Shown: positions 6,001 through 14,172, counted from the stretch's first letter. The stretch is DNA of 14,546 bases from Minisyncoccota bacterium (GCA_028717605.1 JAQUNM010000010.1:1-14546), one strand, 5' to 3'. Notes: a model not told the origin generated them from the letters alone. Made by a program: numbers and translations.

Positions 6001-6537
6001 ATGAAAAAATTCTTTCTTTGGATCCTTGATTTAGTAAAAACCATTATTATTGCTATTGTGATAGTTATTCCTATTAGAATTTTTGTTTTTCAGCCCTTTA
6101 TAGTTAGAGGAGAATCAATGCAACCCAATTTTCATAATAATGATTATATTATTGTTGATCAATTATCATATAGACTTAGGGAGCCAGAAAGGGGAGAAAT
6201 AATTATTTTTTATTTAGAAGACAATTCTAGTCAAAGATTCATCAAGAGAATTATTGGTTTACCAGGAGAAGAAGTTCAAATTAAAAACAATCAAGTAATT
6301 GTCTCAGAAGATATAGTTTTACAAGAACCATATATACCTGCTTCTTTTGAAACAATAAGCGATAAAACCATTTATTTAAAAGAGAACGAATATTTTGTTT
6401 TAGGGGACAATAGACCAGCTTCTTATGATTCAAGAAGATTTGGGGTTGTTTCTAAAGAAAATATTATAGGAAGGGCTTTGATTAACATAAGATTTTTTCA
6501 ATTTGTTTCTTTAATTAAAACACCAAATTATGACTAA
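6001..6537 (+). CDS. lepB: Signal peptidase I
   Basis: A 178-residue membrane-bound serine protease that removes signal peptides from exported proteins. One N-terminal membrane segment (about 8-30) is followed by the catalytic Ser39 in RGESMQP, the catalytic Lys82 in RFIKRIIGLPGE and the GDNRPASYDSRRFG box (135-148). The size matches the compact Gram-positive (SipS-like) form, not the longer E. coli LepB. It is the first gene of an eight-gene operon. Its ATG follows the -10 box by 6 nt, and its 3' end overlaps hisS by 8 bp. Confidence 0.97.
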   Translation: MKKFFLWILDLVKTIIIAIVIVIPIRIFVFQPFIVRGESMQPNFHNNDYIIVDQLSYRLREPERGEIIIFYLEDNSSQRFIKRIIGLPGEEVQIKNNQVIVSEDIVLQEPYIPASFETISDKTIYLKENEYFVLGDNRPASYDSRRFGVVSKENIIGRALINIRFFQFVSLIKTPNYD

Positions 6538-7804
6538 GATAAAGTTTCAAACTCCATCAGGAATGCATGACATTTTGCCAGAAGAAGAAAAGTATTATTA
6601 TAAGATTGAAGAAATAGCTAGAAAAATAGCTGATTTTTATGGTTTTGGTAAAATACATACTCCGATAGTTGAGCAGGTAGGGCTTTTTGAAAAAAGCGTA
6701 GGCAATAGCACAGATATTGTTCAAAAAGAAATGTATACTTTAAAAACTAAGGGCAATGATTGGTTAGCCTTAAGGCCAGAAGGGACAGCCCCGATAGCTA
6801 GGTCATATATTGAAAATGGAATGTATAATCTCTCTCAACCAGTTAAGCTTTGGTATTTTGGTCCTTTTTTCCGTTATGAAAGACCGCAAGCAGGAAGATA
6901 TCGTCAATTTTGGCAGCTAGGTTTTGAGGCGTTAGGAGAGAAAAGCTCTATTGTTGATGCTCAAATAATTCAAATTTGTTATAATTTATTAAAAGAACTT
7001 AAGATAAAAAATGTTATTGTAGAATTAAACAGCATAGGAGATAAAGAATGTCGACCTAGCTATAAAAAGATTTTAGCTAGTTATCTTAAAAAACGACAAT
7101 CTTCTTTGTGTTCTGATTGTAAAAAGAGAAGAAAAGATAATGTTTTAAGAGTTTTAGATTGCAAAGAAGACAAATGTCAATCAGTTAAAGCAGATGCTCC
7201 GCAAACCCTTGATTATTTGTGCGAAGAATGTAAAAAACACTTTAAAGAAGTTTTAGAATATTTAGATGAGATTGAATTGCCCTATTCTTTAAATTCGTCT
7301 TTGGTCCGAGGATTAGATTATTATACTAAAACAGTTTTTGAAATATTTGCTAAAGATTCTTTAGAAAAAAGTATAGCCCTAGCTGGTGGTGGAAGATATG
7401 ATGATTTAATTAATCTTCTAGGGGGAAGAAATGTTCCTGCTTGTGGGGCAGCTTTTGGCATAGAAAGAGTGATTGAGTTGATGAGGAAACAAGAAATAAT
7501 TGATCAAGAACCAGAGGTCCAAATATTTCTAGCCCAGATCGGAGAACTAGCTAAGAAAAAAAGCTTGAATATTCTAGAAGAATTTAGGAAAACCAAAATA
7601 AAAATAGCTGAGTCTTTTGGTCGAGACTCTTTAAGAAATCAATTAAACAAAGCCAATAAATTAAAAGCCAAATATGTTTTAATTTTTGGTCAGAAAGAAG
7701 CTCTAGATAATCAAATTGTTTTAAGAGATATGGAAACCGGTAAGCAAGCATTAATAAAATTAGATAACTTAATTAAAGAAATTAAAAAGAAATTAAAAAA
7801 ATGA
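6530..7804 (+). CDS. hisS: Histidyl-tRNA synthetase
   Basis: A class II aminoacyl-tRNA synthetase of 424 residues that charges tRNA-His. Motif 2 is FRYERPQAGRYRQFWQLG (about 114-131). The HisRS-specific regions are LVRGLDYYTKTVFE (about 258-271; most relatives have TGTVFE) and AGGGRYDDL (about 285-293), and the anticodon-binding domain runs from about 328 to the end. The insertion domain has a cysteine cluster (SLCSDCKKR...LDCKEDKC, then CEEC at 231-234) that resembles the insertion seen in many bacterial HisRS and may hold zinc. The ATG is inside the end of lepB, and no Shine-Dalgarno is seen. The stop overlaps the next ATG (ATGA). Confidence 0.97.
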   Translation: MTKIKFQTPSGMHDILPEEEKYYYKIEEIARKIADFYGFGKIHTPIVEQVGLFEKSVGNSTDIVQKEMYTLKTKGNDWLALRPEGTAPIARSYIENGMYNLSQPVKLWYFGPFFRYERPQAGRYRQFWQLGFEALGEKSSIVDAQIIQICYNLLKELKIKNVIVELNSIGDKECRPSYKKILASYLKKRQSSLCSDCKKRRKDNVLRVLDCKEDKCQSVKADAPQTLDYLCEECKKHFKEVLEYLDEIELPYSLNSSLVRGLDYYTKTVFEIFAKDSLEKSIALAGGGRYDDLINLLGGRNVPACGAAFGIERVIELMRKQEIIDQEPEVQIFLAQIGELAKKKSLNILEEFRKTKIKIAESFGRDSLRNQLNKANKLKAKYVLIFGQKEALDNQIVLRDMETGKQALIKLDNLIKEIKKKLKK

Positions 7805-8118
7805 GTTGTGTTTTTTGTCAAATAATTAATAAGAAAATTCCCGCTAATATTATTTTTCAAAATAAAAACATTATTGTTTTCAAAGATATTAAACCGCAAG
7901 CACCAGTCCACCTATTAATTATACCCAAAGAACACATTAGTAACTTAAACAAACTAGAAAATAAAGATCTTTTAATAGAAATATTTTCTGTAATTAAAAA
8001 AATAGCCCGAAAAGTAGGCGTTTTGTCAGGATATAAGATTCAAATATCTGTTGGCAAAAAAGGAGGACAAGAAATTAATCACTTGCACTTTCATCTACTG
8101 GGAGGGTGGAAAAAATAA
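7801..8118 (+). CDS. HIT family nucleotide hydrolase (HINT-like)
   Basis: A 105-residue histidine-triad protein, predicted to hydrolyse purine nucleoside phosphoramidates or related nucleotides. The N-terminus CVFCQIINKKIPA and the triad HLHFHLLGG (His94, 96, 98; the middle His is the expected nucleophile) are typical of the HINT branch. The final Trp near the C-terminus also fits. It starts inside the hisS stop (ATGA overlap), so translation is probably coupled. The 3' end encodes GGAGGG (8101-8106), which serves as the Shine-Dalgarno for rpsU. Confidence 0.95.
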   Translation: MSCVFCQIINKKIPANIIFQNKNIIVFKDIKPQAPVHLLIIPKEHISNLNKLENKDLLIEIFSVIKKIARKVGVLSGYKIQISVGKKGGQEINHLHFHLLGGWKK

Positions 8119-8119
8119 T

Positions 8120-8344
8120 ATGCCATTAGAAGTAAAACGTTCAAATGAACACGAAAATAGTCAAAACCTAATTCGCCGTTTTTCTAAAAAAATGAAACAA
8201 AGCGGTATTTTAATTGAAGCAAGAAAAAAGGTTTACAAAAAAAGACCCCTAAGTCCTCAATTAAAAAAAAGAGCTGCCCTAAGAAGAGAAGAACTTAAAA
8301 AAGAATATCAAAAGTTAGCTAAATTAGGTAAATTAAAAAAATAA
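8120..8344 (+). CDS. rpsU: Small-subunit ribosomal protein bS21-like
   Basis: A 74-residue basic protein similar to bS21, which binds near the 16S rRNA 3' end and helps mRNA initiation. Recognisable parts are PLEVKRSNEHENSQNLIRRF (the VKxxE...LRRF region), KKMKQSGILIEARKKVYKKRP and a lysine-rich helical tail. The frame can be extended upstream to 8051, but that would run through the HIT gene. The ATG at 8120 has GGAGGG 13 nt ahead and follows the HIT stop after one base (TAATATG). The tail (RAALRREELKKEYQKLAKLGKLKK) looks more extended than in many bS21 proteins. The stop shares a base with the yqeY ATG (TAATG). Confidence 0.85.
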   Translation: MPLEVKRSNEHENSQNLIRRFSKKMKQSGILIEARKKVYKKRPLSPQLKKRAALRREELKKEYQKLAKLGKLKK

Positions 8345-8820
8345 TGAAGAAACTGATTCAACAAGATCTTAATAACGCCCTTAAAGCTAAACAAGAACTA
8401 GGGGTTTCTGTTTTAAGGGGTATTTTAGCTGTTATTCAAGCCAAAGAAAAAGAAAAAATATATCAATTAAATAAGTTAAATAAAAACAATGAAAAGGCTG
8501 AATTGACAAAAGAAGAAATTTTGAATCTTATTTTTTCTGAAAGTAAAAAAAGAGAAGAGTCAATCCAAGAATTTAAAAAAGGCAATAGACAAGATTTAGT
8601 AGAAAAAGAAGAAGAAGAAATACTTATTTTAAAAAAATATCTTCCTGAACCTCTTTCAGAGTTAGAATTAAAAGAAATAATCAAAAAAGCCATTGAAAAT
8701 ACAAAAGCAACCCAGATGCAAGACATTAAAAAAGTAATAGCAGAAGTAATGCCTCAAGTTAAAAGCAGGGCGAGGGGAGATCAGGTGGGGAAAATAGTTA
8801 AGGAAATGTTATGTCCATAG
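8344..8820 (+). CDS. yqeY: GatB/YqeY domain protein
   Basis: A 158-residue stand-alone YqeY-like protein. The family resembles the C-terminal tail domain of GatB, the amidotransferase subunit that touches tRNA; its own role is not settled. Typical features are the N-terminal helix LIQQDLNNALKAKQELGVSVLRGILAVIQAKEKEK, the REESIQEFKKGNRQDLVEKEEEEI region, LKKYLPEPLSELEL (about 98-111) and the C-terminal RGDQVGKIVKEML. It is often found next to rpsU in bacteria, as here. It starts on the last base of the rpsU stop and overlaps ybeY by 10 bp. Confidence 0.93.
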   Translation: MKKLIQQDLNNALKAKQELGVSVLRGILAVIQAKEKEKIYQLNKLNKNNEKAELTKEEILNLIFSESKKREESIQEFKKGNRQDLVEKEEEEILILKKYLPEPLSELELKEIIKKAIENTKATQMQDIKKVIAEVMPQVKSRARGDQVGKIVKEMLCP

Positions 8821-9155
8821 AAATTAATAATTTGACTAATTATAAAATAAATAAAAAATTATTTAGAAAAATTATTAAAGATATTTTGGGTGATAAAAAT
8901 ATTTCAATAGCCCTAGTTAAGAAAGAAGAAATTAAAAAGATTAATAAAAAATATAAAAATAAAAACCAGTCAACCGACGTTCTTTCTTTTAGTAATGATT
9001 CCGAAGACCCTTTTTATACTCCTGAAATTGTTATTTGTCCTGATCAAGCCGACAATATTTATCAGGTTTTAATTCATGGACTTTTGCATGTTTTAGGATA
9101 TAATCATAAAAATATGCAAACAAAACAAAAATATTATTTTAAAAAATATGAGTAA
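8811..9155 (+). CDS. ybeY: Endoribonuclease YbeY (short)
   Basis: A 114-residue metal-dependent RNase of the UPF0054 family, linked to 16S rRNA 3'-end maturation and ribosome quality control. The three metal-binding histidines are present in HGLLHVLGYNH (His89, 93, 99); the family pattern ends YDH, so Asp is Asn here. STDVLSF (54-60) and PEIVIC (71-76, usually GEI) are also family marks. It stops about 15 residues after the metal site, so it is shorter than usual (about 150). A Shine-Dalgarno (AAGGA) lies inside yqeY. It overlaps ftsA by 8 bp. Confidence 0.92.
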   Translation: MSIEINNLTNYKINKKLFRKIIKDILGDKNISIALVKKEEIKKINKKYKNKNQSTDVLSFSNDSEDPFYTPEIVICPDQADNIYQVLIHGLLHVLGYNHKNMQTKQKYYFKKYE

Positions 9156-10335
9156 AAAAAATATTTTAACAGGGCTAGATATTGGATCTCACTCTATTAA
9201 AATGATTTCTGTTTTTAAAAAACCAGGCTCTAATGATTTAGAGTTAATAAAAACAACAGAACCGATCTCTTCTGAAGTAAGAAAAGGAGTAGTCATAGAT
9301 GTTTCTGGGGTGGCAAAAAAAATAGAAAAAATGGTTTCTACAATAGAAGAAAAAGTAGATCAAAAACTAGAAAGTGTTTATTTAGCCATTAATGGGTCTC
9401 ATTTGTCTTGCTTTTTTTCTCCAGGCGTAGTCTCTGTTTCTAGGGCTGATCAAAAAATTTCTCAAGAAGACGTTGAAAGGGTATTACAAAATTGTAAAAT
9501 CCTTCCTTTAAAATCGAATCAAAACAAAATCATTAATATTTTTTCTAGAGGATTTAATGTTGACCAAGAAGGAAAAGTAAAAGATCCAGTTGGTATGCAA
9601 GGTTTAAGATTAGAGGCAGAAATAATAGCTGTTTGTGGTTTTTCTCCTTATTTAGATAATTCGGTTAATAGTGTAATAAATGGTAATCTTGATGTTGAGC
9701 AATGTTTTCCAGCCCCAGTGGCTAGTGCTAATGCTGTTTTAACAGAGCAAGATAAAGAAGCAGGGGTATTGGTTATAGATATTGGGGCTTGTACAACTAG
9801 TTTAGCTGTTTTTGAGGAGGGAAATTTAGTTCATACTAAGGTTTTTCCAGTAGGTTCTCGTAATATTACTCATGATATTGCTGTTTATTTTAAAATAGAC
9901 ATAGAAACAGCAGAAAAAATTAAAACAGAGTTCGGTGATTTGTTGTCTTTAAAAGACCAAAGAATTAAAGTCCAAACTCAAGAAGAATCAGTTTCTTTCT
10001 CGAAAAAAGAATTAAAAAAAGTAATAGAAGCTAGGCTTTTAGAAATTTTAAGATTAGTAAAGCAAGAACTTAAGTTAATTGATAAAAACTCTTTACCGGC
10101 GGGCGTTGTTTTAACTGGGGGGGGTTCCCAAATGTCAGGCTTGAAAGAATTAGCCAAAAAAGAATTTAAATTAGCTACTAGAATAGGTTTGGTTAGTCAA
10201 ATTAATGATCCTAGTTTTTCTACTGCTTGGGGGCTTATATTAGAGGCTCAAAAAGAGCAAGAAGATGAAGCAGATAATTTTTTTCTAAAAATAATTGGTA
10301 AGTTTAAAAAATTAATAAAAATTTTTACTCCCTAA
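9148..10335 (+). CDS. ftsA: Cell division protein FtsA
   Basis: A 395-residue actin-like ATPase that tethers FtsZ filaments to the membrane. The phosphate 1 motif is GLDIGSHSIK (9-18), phosphate 2 VIDIGACTTSLAVF (209-222) and the adenosine motif LTGGGSQMSG (322-331). The 1C subdomain typical of FtsA replaces actin subdomain 1B between about 85 and 165. The C-terminus NFFLKIIGKFKKLIKIFTP (377-395) is a basic amphipathic helix, the membrane anchor. The ATG lies inside ybeY. Its normal FtsZ contact is the FtsZ C-terminal peptide, which the adjacent FtsZ lacks. Confidence 0.97.
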   Translation: MSKKNILTGLDIGSHSIKMISVFKKPGSNDLELIKTTEPISSEVRKGVVIDVSGVAKKIEKMVSTIEEKVDQKLESVYLAINGSHLSCFFSPGVVSVSRADQKISQEDVERVLQNCKILPLKSNQNKIINIFSRGFNVDQEGKVKDPVGMQGLRLEAEIIAVCGFSPYLDNSVNSVINGNLDVEQCFPAPVASANAVLTEQDKEAGVLVIDIGACTTSLAVFEEGNLVHTKVFPVGSRNITHDIAVYFKIDIETAEKIKTEFGDLLSLKDQRIKVQTQEESVSFSKKELKKVIEARLLEILRLVKQELKLIDKNSLPAGVVLTGGGSQMSGLKELAKKEFKLATRIGLVSQINDPSFSTAWGLILEAQKEQEDEADNFFLKIIGKFKKLIKIFTP

Positions 10336-10339
10336 AACT

Positions 10340-11272
10340 ATGAATAATAAATTTACAAGTATAAAAGTAGTTGGGGTGGGTGGTTCTGGAGGAAATGCTA
10401 TTTCTAGAATGAAAAAGTGTAATATCAAAGGGGTGGAACTAGTTGCCATGAATGCTGATGCACAGGATCTTAAAAAATCAAAAGCTGAAAAACAGATTCA
10501 AATAGGAATAAAAACTACCAGGGGGTTAGGCACAGGAATGAACCCTGAAATTGGTAAGAAGTCAGCCTTAGAACAAATTAATGAAATCAAAGATGTTTTA
10601 AAAGACTCTGATATGGTTTTTGTTACATGTGGTTTAGGAGGAGGATGTGGTAGTGGAGCTGTTTCTGTTATAGCTCAAGAAGCTAAAGCAATTGGGGCTT
10701 TGACCATAGCTGTGGTTACCAAACCTTTCTCTTTTGAGGGTGCAGAGAGAACAAAAATAGCTGAAAGGGTTTTAAAAGAATTGAAAGAAAAGGTTGATGC
10801 CTTAATTGTTATTTCTAATGATAAACTTCTTTGTTCTTTAGATTCTAAAACAAATATTAATGATGCTTTTTGGTTTTGTGATGAAATATTAAGACAAGCT
10901 GTTCAGGGTATTTCTGATTTAATTACTTTACCTGGTTTAATTAATATTGATTTTGCTGATATTAAATCAATTATGAAGGATTCTGGTTCAGCTATTTTCG
11001 GTATAGGCATAGCTAAAGGAGAAAATAGAGCTAAAATAGCTACTCAAAAGGCACTTAAATCACCATTATTAGATTTTTCTTGTAAAGGAGGAAAAGGAGT
11101 ATTGTTTAATGTCACTGGTGGTCCAGATATTAGTTTAATAGAGGTAGAAGAAATAGCTAAAATTATTAATCAAGAAGTTTCTTCAGAGGCTAAAATTATT
11201 TTTGGCGCTATTCAAGACGAAAAATTAGGCAAAGGAGAAATAAAAGTAACAATTATTGTTACTGGATTTTAA
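10340..11272 (+). CDS. ftsZ: Cell division protein FtsZ lacking the C-terminal tail
   Basis: A 310-residue tubulin-like GTPase forming the division ring. The N-terminal KVVGVGGSGGNAISRM (9-24), VVTKPFSFEG (125-134) and the T7 catalytic loop NIDFAD (202-207) are intact. The tubulin signature, usually GGGTGTG, is GGGCGSG (100-106). The protein ends VTIIVTGF, the last strand of the polymerising core. The linker and the conserved C-terminal peptide that normally binds FtsA are absent, and no frame after the stop codon encodes them. It begins 4 nt after ftsA with no clear Shine-Dalgarno, and it closes the lepB operon with no obvious terminator. It is clearly FtsZ and not another tubulin, given the T7 loop and the ftsA neighbour. 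Confidence 0.96.
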   Translation: MNNKFTSIKVVGVGGSGGNAISRMKKCNIKGVELVAMNADAQDLKKSKAEKQIQIGIKTTRGLGTGMNPEIGKKSALEQINEIKDVLKDSDMVFVTCGLGGGCGSGAVSVIAQEAKAIGALTIAVVTKPFSFEGAERTKIAERVLKELKEKVDALIVISNDKLLCSLDSKTNINDAFWFCDEILRQAVQGISDLITLPGLINIDFADIKSIMKDSGSAIFGIGIAKGENRAKIATQKALKSPLLDFSCKGGKGVLFNVTGGPDISLIEVEEIAKIINQEVSSEAKIIFGAIQDEKLGKGEIKVTIIVTGF

Positions 11273-11287
11273 AAAGTTTTCCCCAAT

Positions 11288-11316
11288 TTGCTTAATTTTA
11301 ATTTTTAAGTTATTAT
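11288..11316 (+). promoter_or_regulatory. nrdDG promoter (leaderless type)
   Basis: -35 TTGCTT (3 of 6, weak), a 17-bp spacer, -10 TATTAT (11311-11316, 5 of 6), then exactly 6 nt to the nrdD ATG. No Shine-Dalgarno lies in the 50-bp gap after ftsZ. Confidence 0.6.
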
Positions 11317-11322
11317 TGTTTA

Positions 11323-13419
11323 ATGCAAAACAAGATTTTAAAAGTTCAAAAAAGAAATCAAGAAATTATTGATTTTGATCAAACCAGAATCGAACAAGCG
11401 GTTTTCAAGGCTCTTACTGCCACTAAACAAGGAAATGGAGAGAAATCAAAAAAAATAACTAACAGAGTAATTGAACTTTTAAATCGCAGGTTTAAAAAAA
11501 ATGAAATTCCTCAAGTAGAACAAGTTCAAGATATTATTGAAGAAGTTTTAATTTTAGAGGGTTTGGTTGAAACAGCTAAAGCCTATATTTTATACAGAGA
11601 ACAGAGAAGAAAAGTTAGAGAAATGGTAGCTGTTTCTGATGAATCAATAGAAACAGTAGATGACTATGTTAAAGAATTAGATTGGCAAGTTAAAGAAAAC
11701 GCCAATATGACCTATTCTTTACAAGGGCTTAATCAATACATTACCTCTAAAATTTCTAAAAAGTATTGGCTTAATAAAATATATCCTAAAGAAATTAGAG
11801 AAGCAGCTTCTAATGAAGATATGCATTTGCATGATTTAGATGTGTTAGCTCCGTATTGTATGGGTTGGGATTTATATGATATTCTTTTAAAGGGTTTTGG
11901 TGGGGTTCCTTCTAAAATAGAATCAAAGCCGCCAAAACATTTTAGATCAGTTTTAGGACAACTAGTAAATTTTCTTTATACTGTTCAAGGAGAAGCAGCT
12001 GGAGCTGAAGCTGTTTCTAATTTTGATACTTTATTAGCTCCTTTTATAAGGTATGATAATTTGAACTACGCTCAAGTAAAACAAGGAGTTCAAGAGTTTT
12101 TATTTAATTGCATGGTTCCTACTAGGGTTGGTTTTCAAACTCCTTTTATTAATGTTTCTTTAGATATTAAAATACCTAATTTTTATAAAAATCAGCCAGT
12201 TATTATCGGTGGGGTTCCCCAAGATCAGACTTATGGCGAATTTCAGCCAGAAGTTGATGTTTTTAATAAAGCTTTTTATGAATGTTTAATGGAGGGAGAT
12301 TCTAAAAATCGTCCATTTACCTTTCCTATCCCAACTATTTCTATCACCAAAGATTTTGATTGGGATAATCCATCTCTAAAACCAATGTGGGAAGCAACAG
12401 CTAAATATGGAATTAATTATTTTTCTAATTTTATTCAATCAGACATGAACCCGGAAGATGCCAGAAGTATGTGTTGTCGTTTAAGGTTGGATAATAGAGA
12501 ATTATATAAAAGAGGAGGAGGATTGTTTGGTGCCTCTCCTCTAACCGGAAGTTTAGGTATTGTCACTATTAACTTACCTCGTCTTGGTTATCTTTCTAAA
12601 ACCAAAAAAGAATTTTTTGAAAGACTAGAAAGATTAATGGATTTAGCCAAAGAATCTCTAGAGATTAAAAGAAAAATTTTAGAGAAATTTATGGAAAAAG
12701 GACTTTATCCTTATTCTAAACATTATCTAGCTTCAATCAAAAAAATAAGGGGGAATTATTTTGGCAATCATTTTTCTACTATTGGTTTAGTGGGTATGAA
12801 TGAAGCTTTATTAAATTTTTTAGGTAAAAACATTGCTGATTCTAAGGCTAGAAAATTTGGTTTAGAAATTTTAACTTTTATGAGAGAAAAATTGATCAAA
12901 TATCAAGAAGAAACCGGTAATTTGTATAATTTAGAAGCTACCCCGGGAGAAGGAACTAGCTATCGTCAAGCAAAAATTGACAAACAAATTTATCCAGACA
13001 TTATTACAGCTGGAACAAAAGAAGTTCCTTATTATACTAATTCTACTCAGCTACCAGTTAATTATACAGATGATATTTTTGAAGTTTTAAAACATCAAGA
13101 TGATTATCAGGTTTCTTATACTGGTGGCACAGTCGTACATTTGTTTTTGGGAGAAAGATTACCAAACGGAGAAGCAGCTAAAAGTTTAGTTAAAAAAGTT
13201 TTTGAAAAATTTCGCTTGCCATATATTACTTTAACTCCTACTTTTTCTATTTGTCCTTCTCATGGATACATTTCTGGAGAACACACCACTTGTCCTAAGT
13301 GCACGATTGAACAACCTTGCGAAGTTTATTCTAGAATAGTTGGTTATTTAAGGCCAATTAAACAATGGAACGATGGTAAAAAACAAGAATTTAAAGAAAG
13401 GAGATCATATAAATTATGA
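11323..13419 (+). CDS. nrdD: Anaerobic (class III) ribonucleoside-triphosphate reductase
   Basis: A 698-residue glycyl-radical enzyme that turns NTPs into dNTPs without oxygen. An N-terminal ATP cone (about 3-95, allosteric) leads into the catalytic barrel. Cys179 (PYCMGWD) and Cys384/385 (SMCCRLRLD) match the expected active-site cysteines. VPTRVGFQTPF (265-275) is typical of NrdD. A zinc site is formed by cysteines at 644, 657, 660 and 666. The radical Gly674 is in RIVGYLRP. All key residues are present, so it looks active. It is paired with its activase nrdG (ATGA overlap), and the enzyme's oxygen sensitivity implies an anaerobic or fermentative life. No aerobic reductase lies in the window. 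Confidence 0.97.
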   Translation: MQNKILKVQKRNQEIIDFDQTRIEQAVFKALTATKQGNGEKSKKITNRVIELLNRRFKKNEIPQVEQVQDIIEEVLILEGLVETAKAYILYREQRRKVREMVAVSDESIETVDDYVKELDWQVKENANMTYSLQGLNQYITSKISKKYWLNKIYPKEIREAASNEDMHLHDLDVLAPYCMGWDLYDILLKGFGGVPSKIESKPPKHFRSVLGQLVNFLYTVQGEAAGAEAVSNFDTLLAPFIRYDNLNYAQVKQGVQEFLFNCMVPTRVGFQTPFINVSLDIKIPNFYKNQPVIIGGVPQDQTYGEFQPEVDVFNKAFYECLMEGDSKNRPFTFPIPTISITKDFDWDNPSLKPMWEATAKYGINYFSNFIQSDMNPEDARSMCCRLRLDNRELYKRGGGLFGASPLTGSLGIVTINLPRLGYLSKTKKEFFERLERLMDLAKESLEIKRKILEKFMEKGLYPYSKHYLASIKKIRGNYFGNHFSTIGLVGMNEALLNFLGKNIADSKARKFGLEILTFMREKLIKYQEETGNLYNLEATPGEGTSYRQAKIDKQIYPDIITAGTKEVPYYTNSTQLPVNYTDDIFEVLKHQDDYQVSYTGGTVVHLFLGERLPNGEAAKSLVKKVFEKFRLPYITLTPTFSICPSHGYISGEHTTCPKCTIEQPCEVYSRIVGYLRPIKQWNDGKKQEFKERRSYKL

Positions 13420-14105
13420 AAATAGGAGGATTACAAAAAATTACTCTTATTGATTATCCTCAAAAACTTTCAGCTATTATTTTTACCAGTACATGTCCTT
13501 TTAGGTGTTTTTTTTGTTATAACCCAGAATTAGTTTTACCAGAAAAAATTAAAGATCATCCTTTGATTTCAGAAAAAGAAATATTTGATTTCTTAAAACA
13601 GAGAAAAGGTCTTTTGCAAGGAGTGGTTATTACGGGGGGAGAACCTTTAATGCACAAAGACATTGATTTATTTATTAGAAAAATTAAAAAATTAGGATAT
13701 TCGATTAAACTAGACACTAATGGTTTTAATCCAGGTTTGTTAAAAAAATTAATAAATGAAAAATTAATAGATTATGTAGCTATGGATATAAAAGCTCCTC
13801 CGGAAAAATATGATAAAATTACTTGTGTTAAAACTAATATTAAAAACATACAAAAAAGTATTGATATTTTAAAAAGCTCTTGTATTGATTATGAATTTAG
13901 AACAACCTTGATTCCTGGATTTTTAGATAAAAAAGATATTCTAAAAATAGCTAGATGGATAAAAGGAGCTAAAAAATATTATTTGCAGAATTTTAAACCA
14001 GGAAAAACAATTACTGGATTTGAAGCTAAACCTTTTTCTGATAAAGAACTTCTAAGTATTTTTAAAGCAGTTTCTCCTTTTTTTGATATTTGCGAATTAA
14101 GATAA
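13416..14105 (+). CDS. nrdG: Anaerobic ribonucleotide reductase activase (radical SAM)
   Basis: A 229-residue radical SAM enzyme that puts the glycyl radical on NrdD. The iron-sulphur cluster motif is CPFRCFFC (Cys27, 31, 34; spacing CxxxCxxC), followed by GGEP (74-77), which contacts SAM. The N-terminus GGLQKITLIDYPQKLSAIIFT is typical of the longer NrdG branch (E. coli NrdG has about 154 residues), which also resembles pyruvate-formate-lyase activases. Its place right after nrdD settles the partner. A Shine-Dalgarno, AAAGGAGATC, lies inside the end of nrdD, about 11 nt before the ATG. Confidence 0.95.
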   Translation: MKIGGLQKITLIDYPQKLSAIIFTSTCPFRCFFCYNPELVLPEKIKDHPLISEKEIFDFLKQRKGLLQGVVITGGEPLMHKDIDLFIRKIKKLGYSIKLDTNGFNPGLLKKLINEKLIDYVAMDIKAPPEKYDKITCVKTNIKNIQKSIDILKSSCIDYEFRTTLIPGFLDKKDILKIARWIKGAKKYYLQNFKPGKTITGFEAKPFSDKELLSIFKAVSPFFDICELR

Positions 14106-14108
14106 TCT

Positions 14109-14132
14109 TATATTGATAATATATTCAATATA
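14109..14132. repeat. 8-bp inverted repeat over the promoter of the 59-residue gene
   Basis: Arms TATATTGA and TCAATATA with an 8-nt A/T spacer. It covers the -35 box, so it could be an operator, or a weak 3' hairpin for nrdG. The region is very A/T-rich, which makes a chance match possible. Confidence 0.4.
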
Positions 14133-14141
14133 TGATATAGT
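14113..14141 (+). promoter_or_regulatory. Promoter of the 59-residue gene
   Basis: -35 TTGATA (5 of 6), a 17-bp spacer, -10 TATAGT (14136-14141, 5 of 6). Transcription would start near 14148, giving a leader of about 25 nt that includes the Shine-Dalgarno AAAAGGAGG. Confidence 0.7.
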
Positions 14142-14172
14142 ATTTTATATTCAAGCTGAAAAGGAGGAAAAA

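Noticed and set aside
7802..7804. UGA recoded as glycine, as in some Patescibacteria (Gracilibacteria, SR1)
   Set aside because: hisS and nrdD end at UGA at their expected lengths, and no large gene here needs to read through UGA.
8051..8119. Upstream extension of the rpsU frame
   Set aside because: It overlaps the conserved HIT triad in another frame. The ATG at 8120 has a Shine-Dalgarno and gives the expected S21-like start.
8463..8726. Minus-strand frame opposite yqeY, and similar frames at 7711-7911 and 4733-4924
   Set aside because: Low-complexity antisense translations with no start signals.
11273..11322. A frameshifted FtsZ tail after the stop codon
   Set aside because: The 50-bp gap is A/T-rich and encodes no linker or C-terminal peptide in any frame, and it contains the nrdD promoter.
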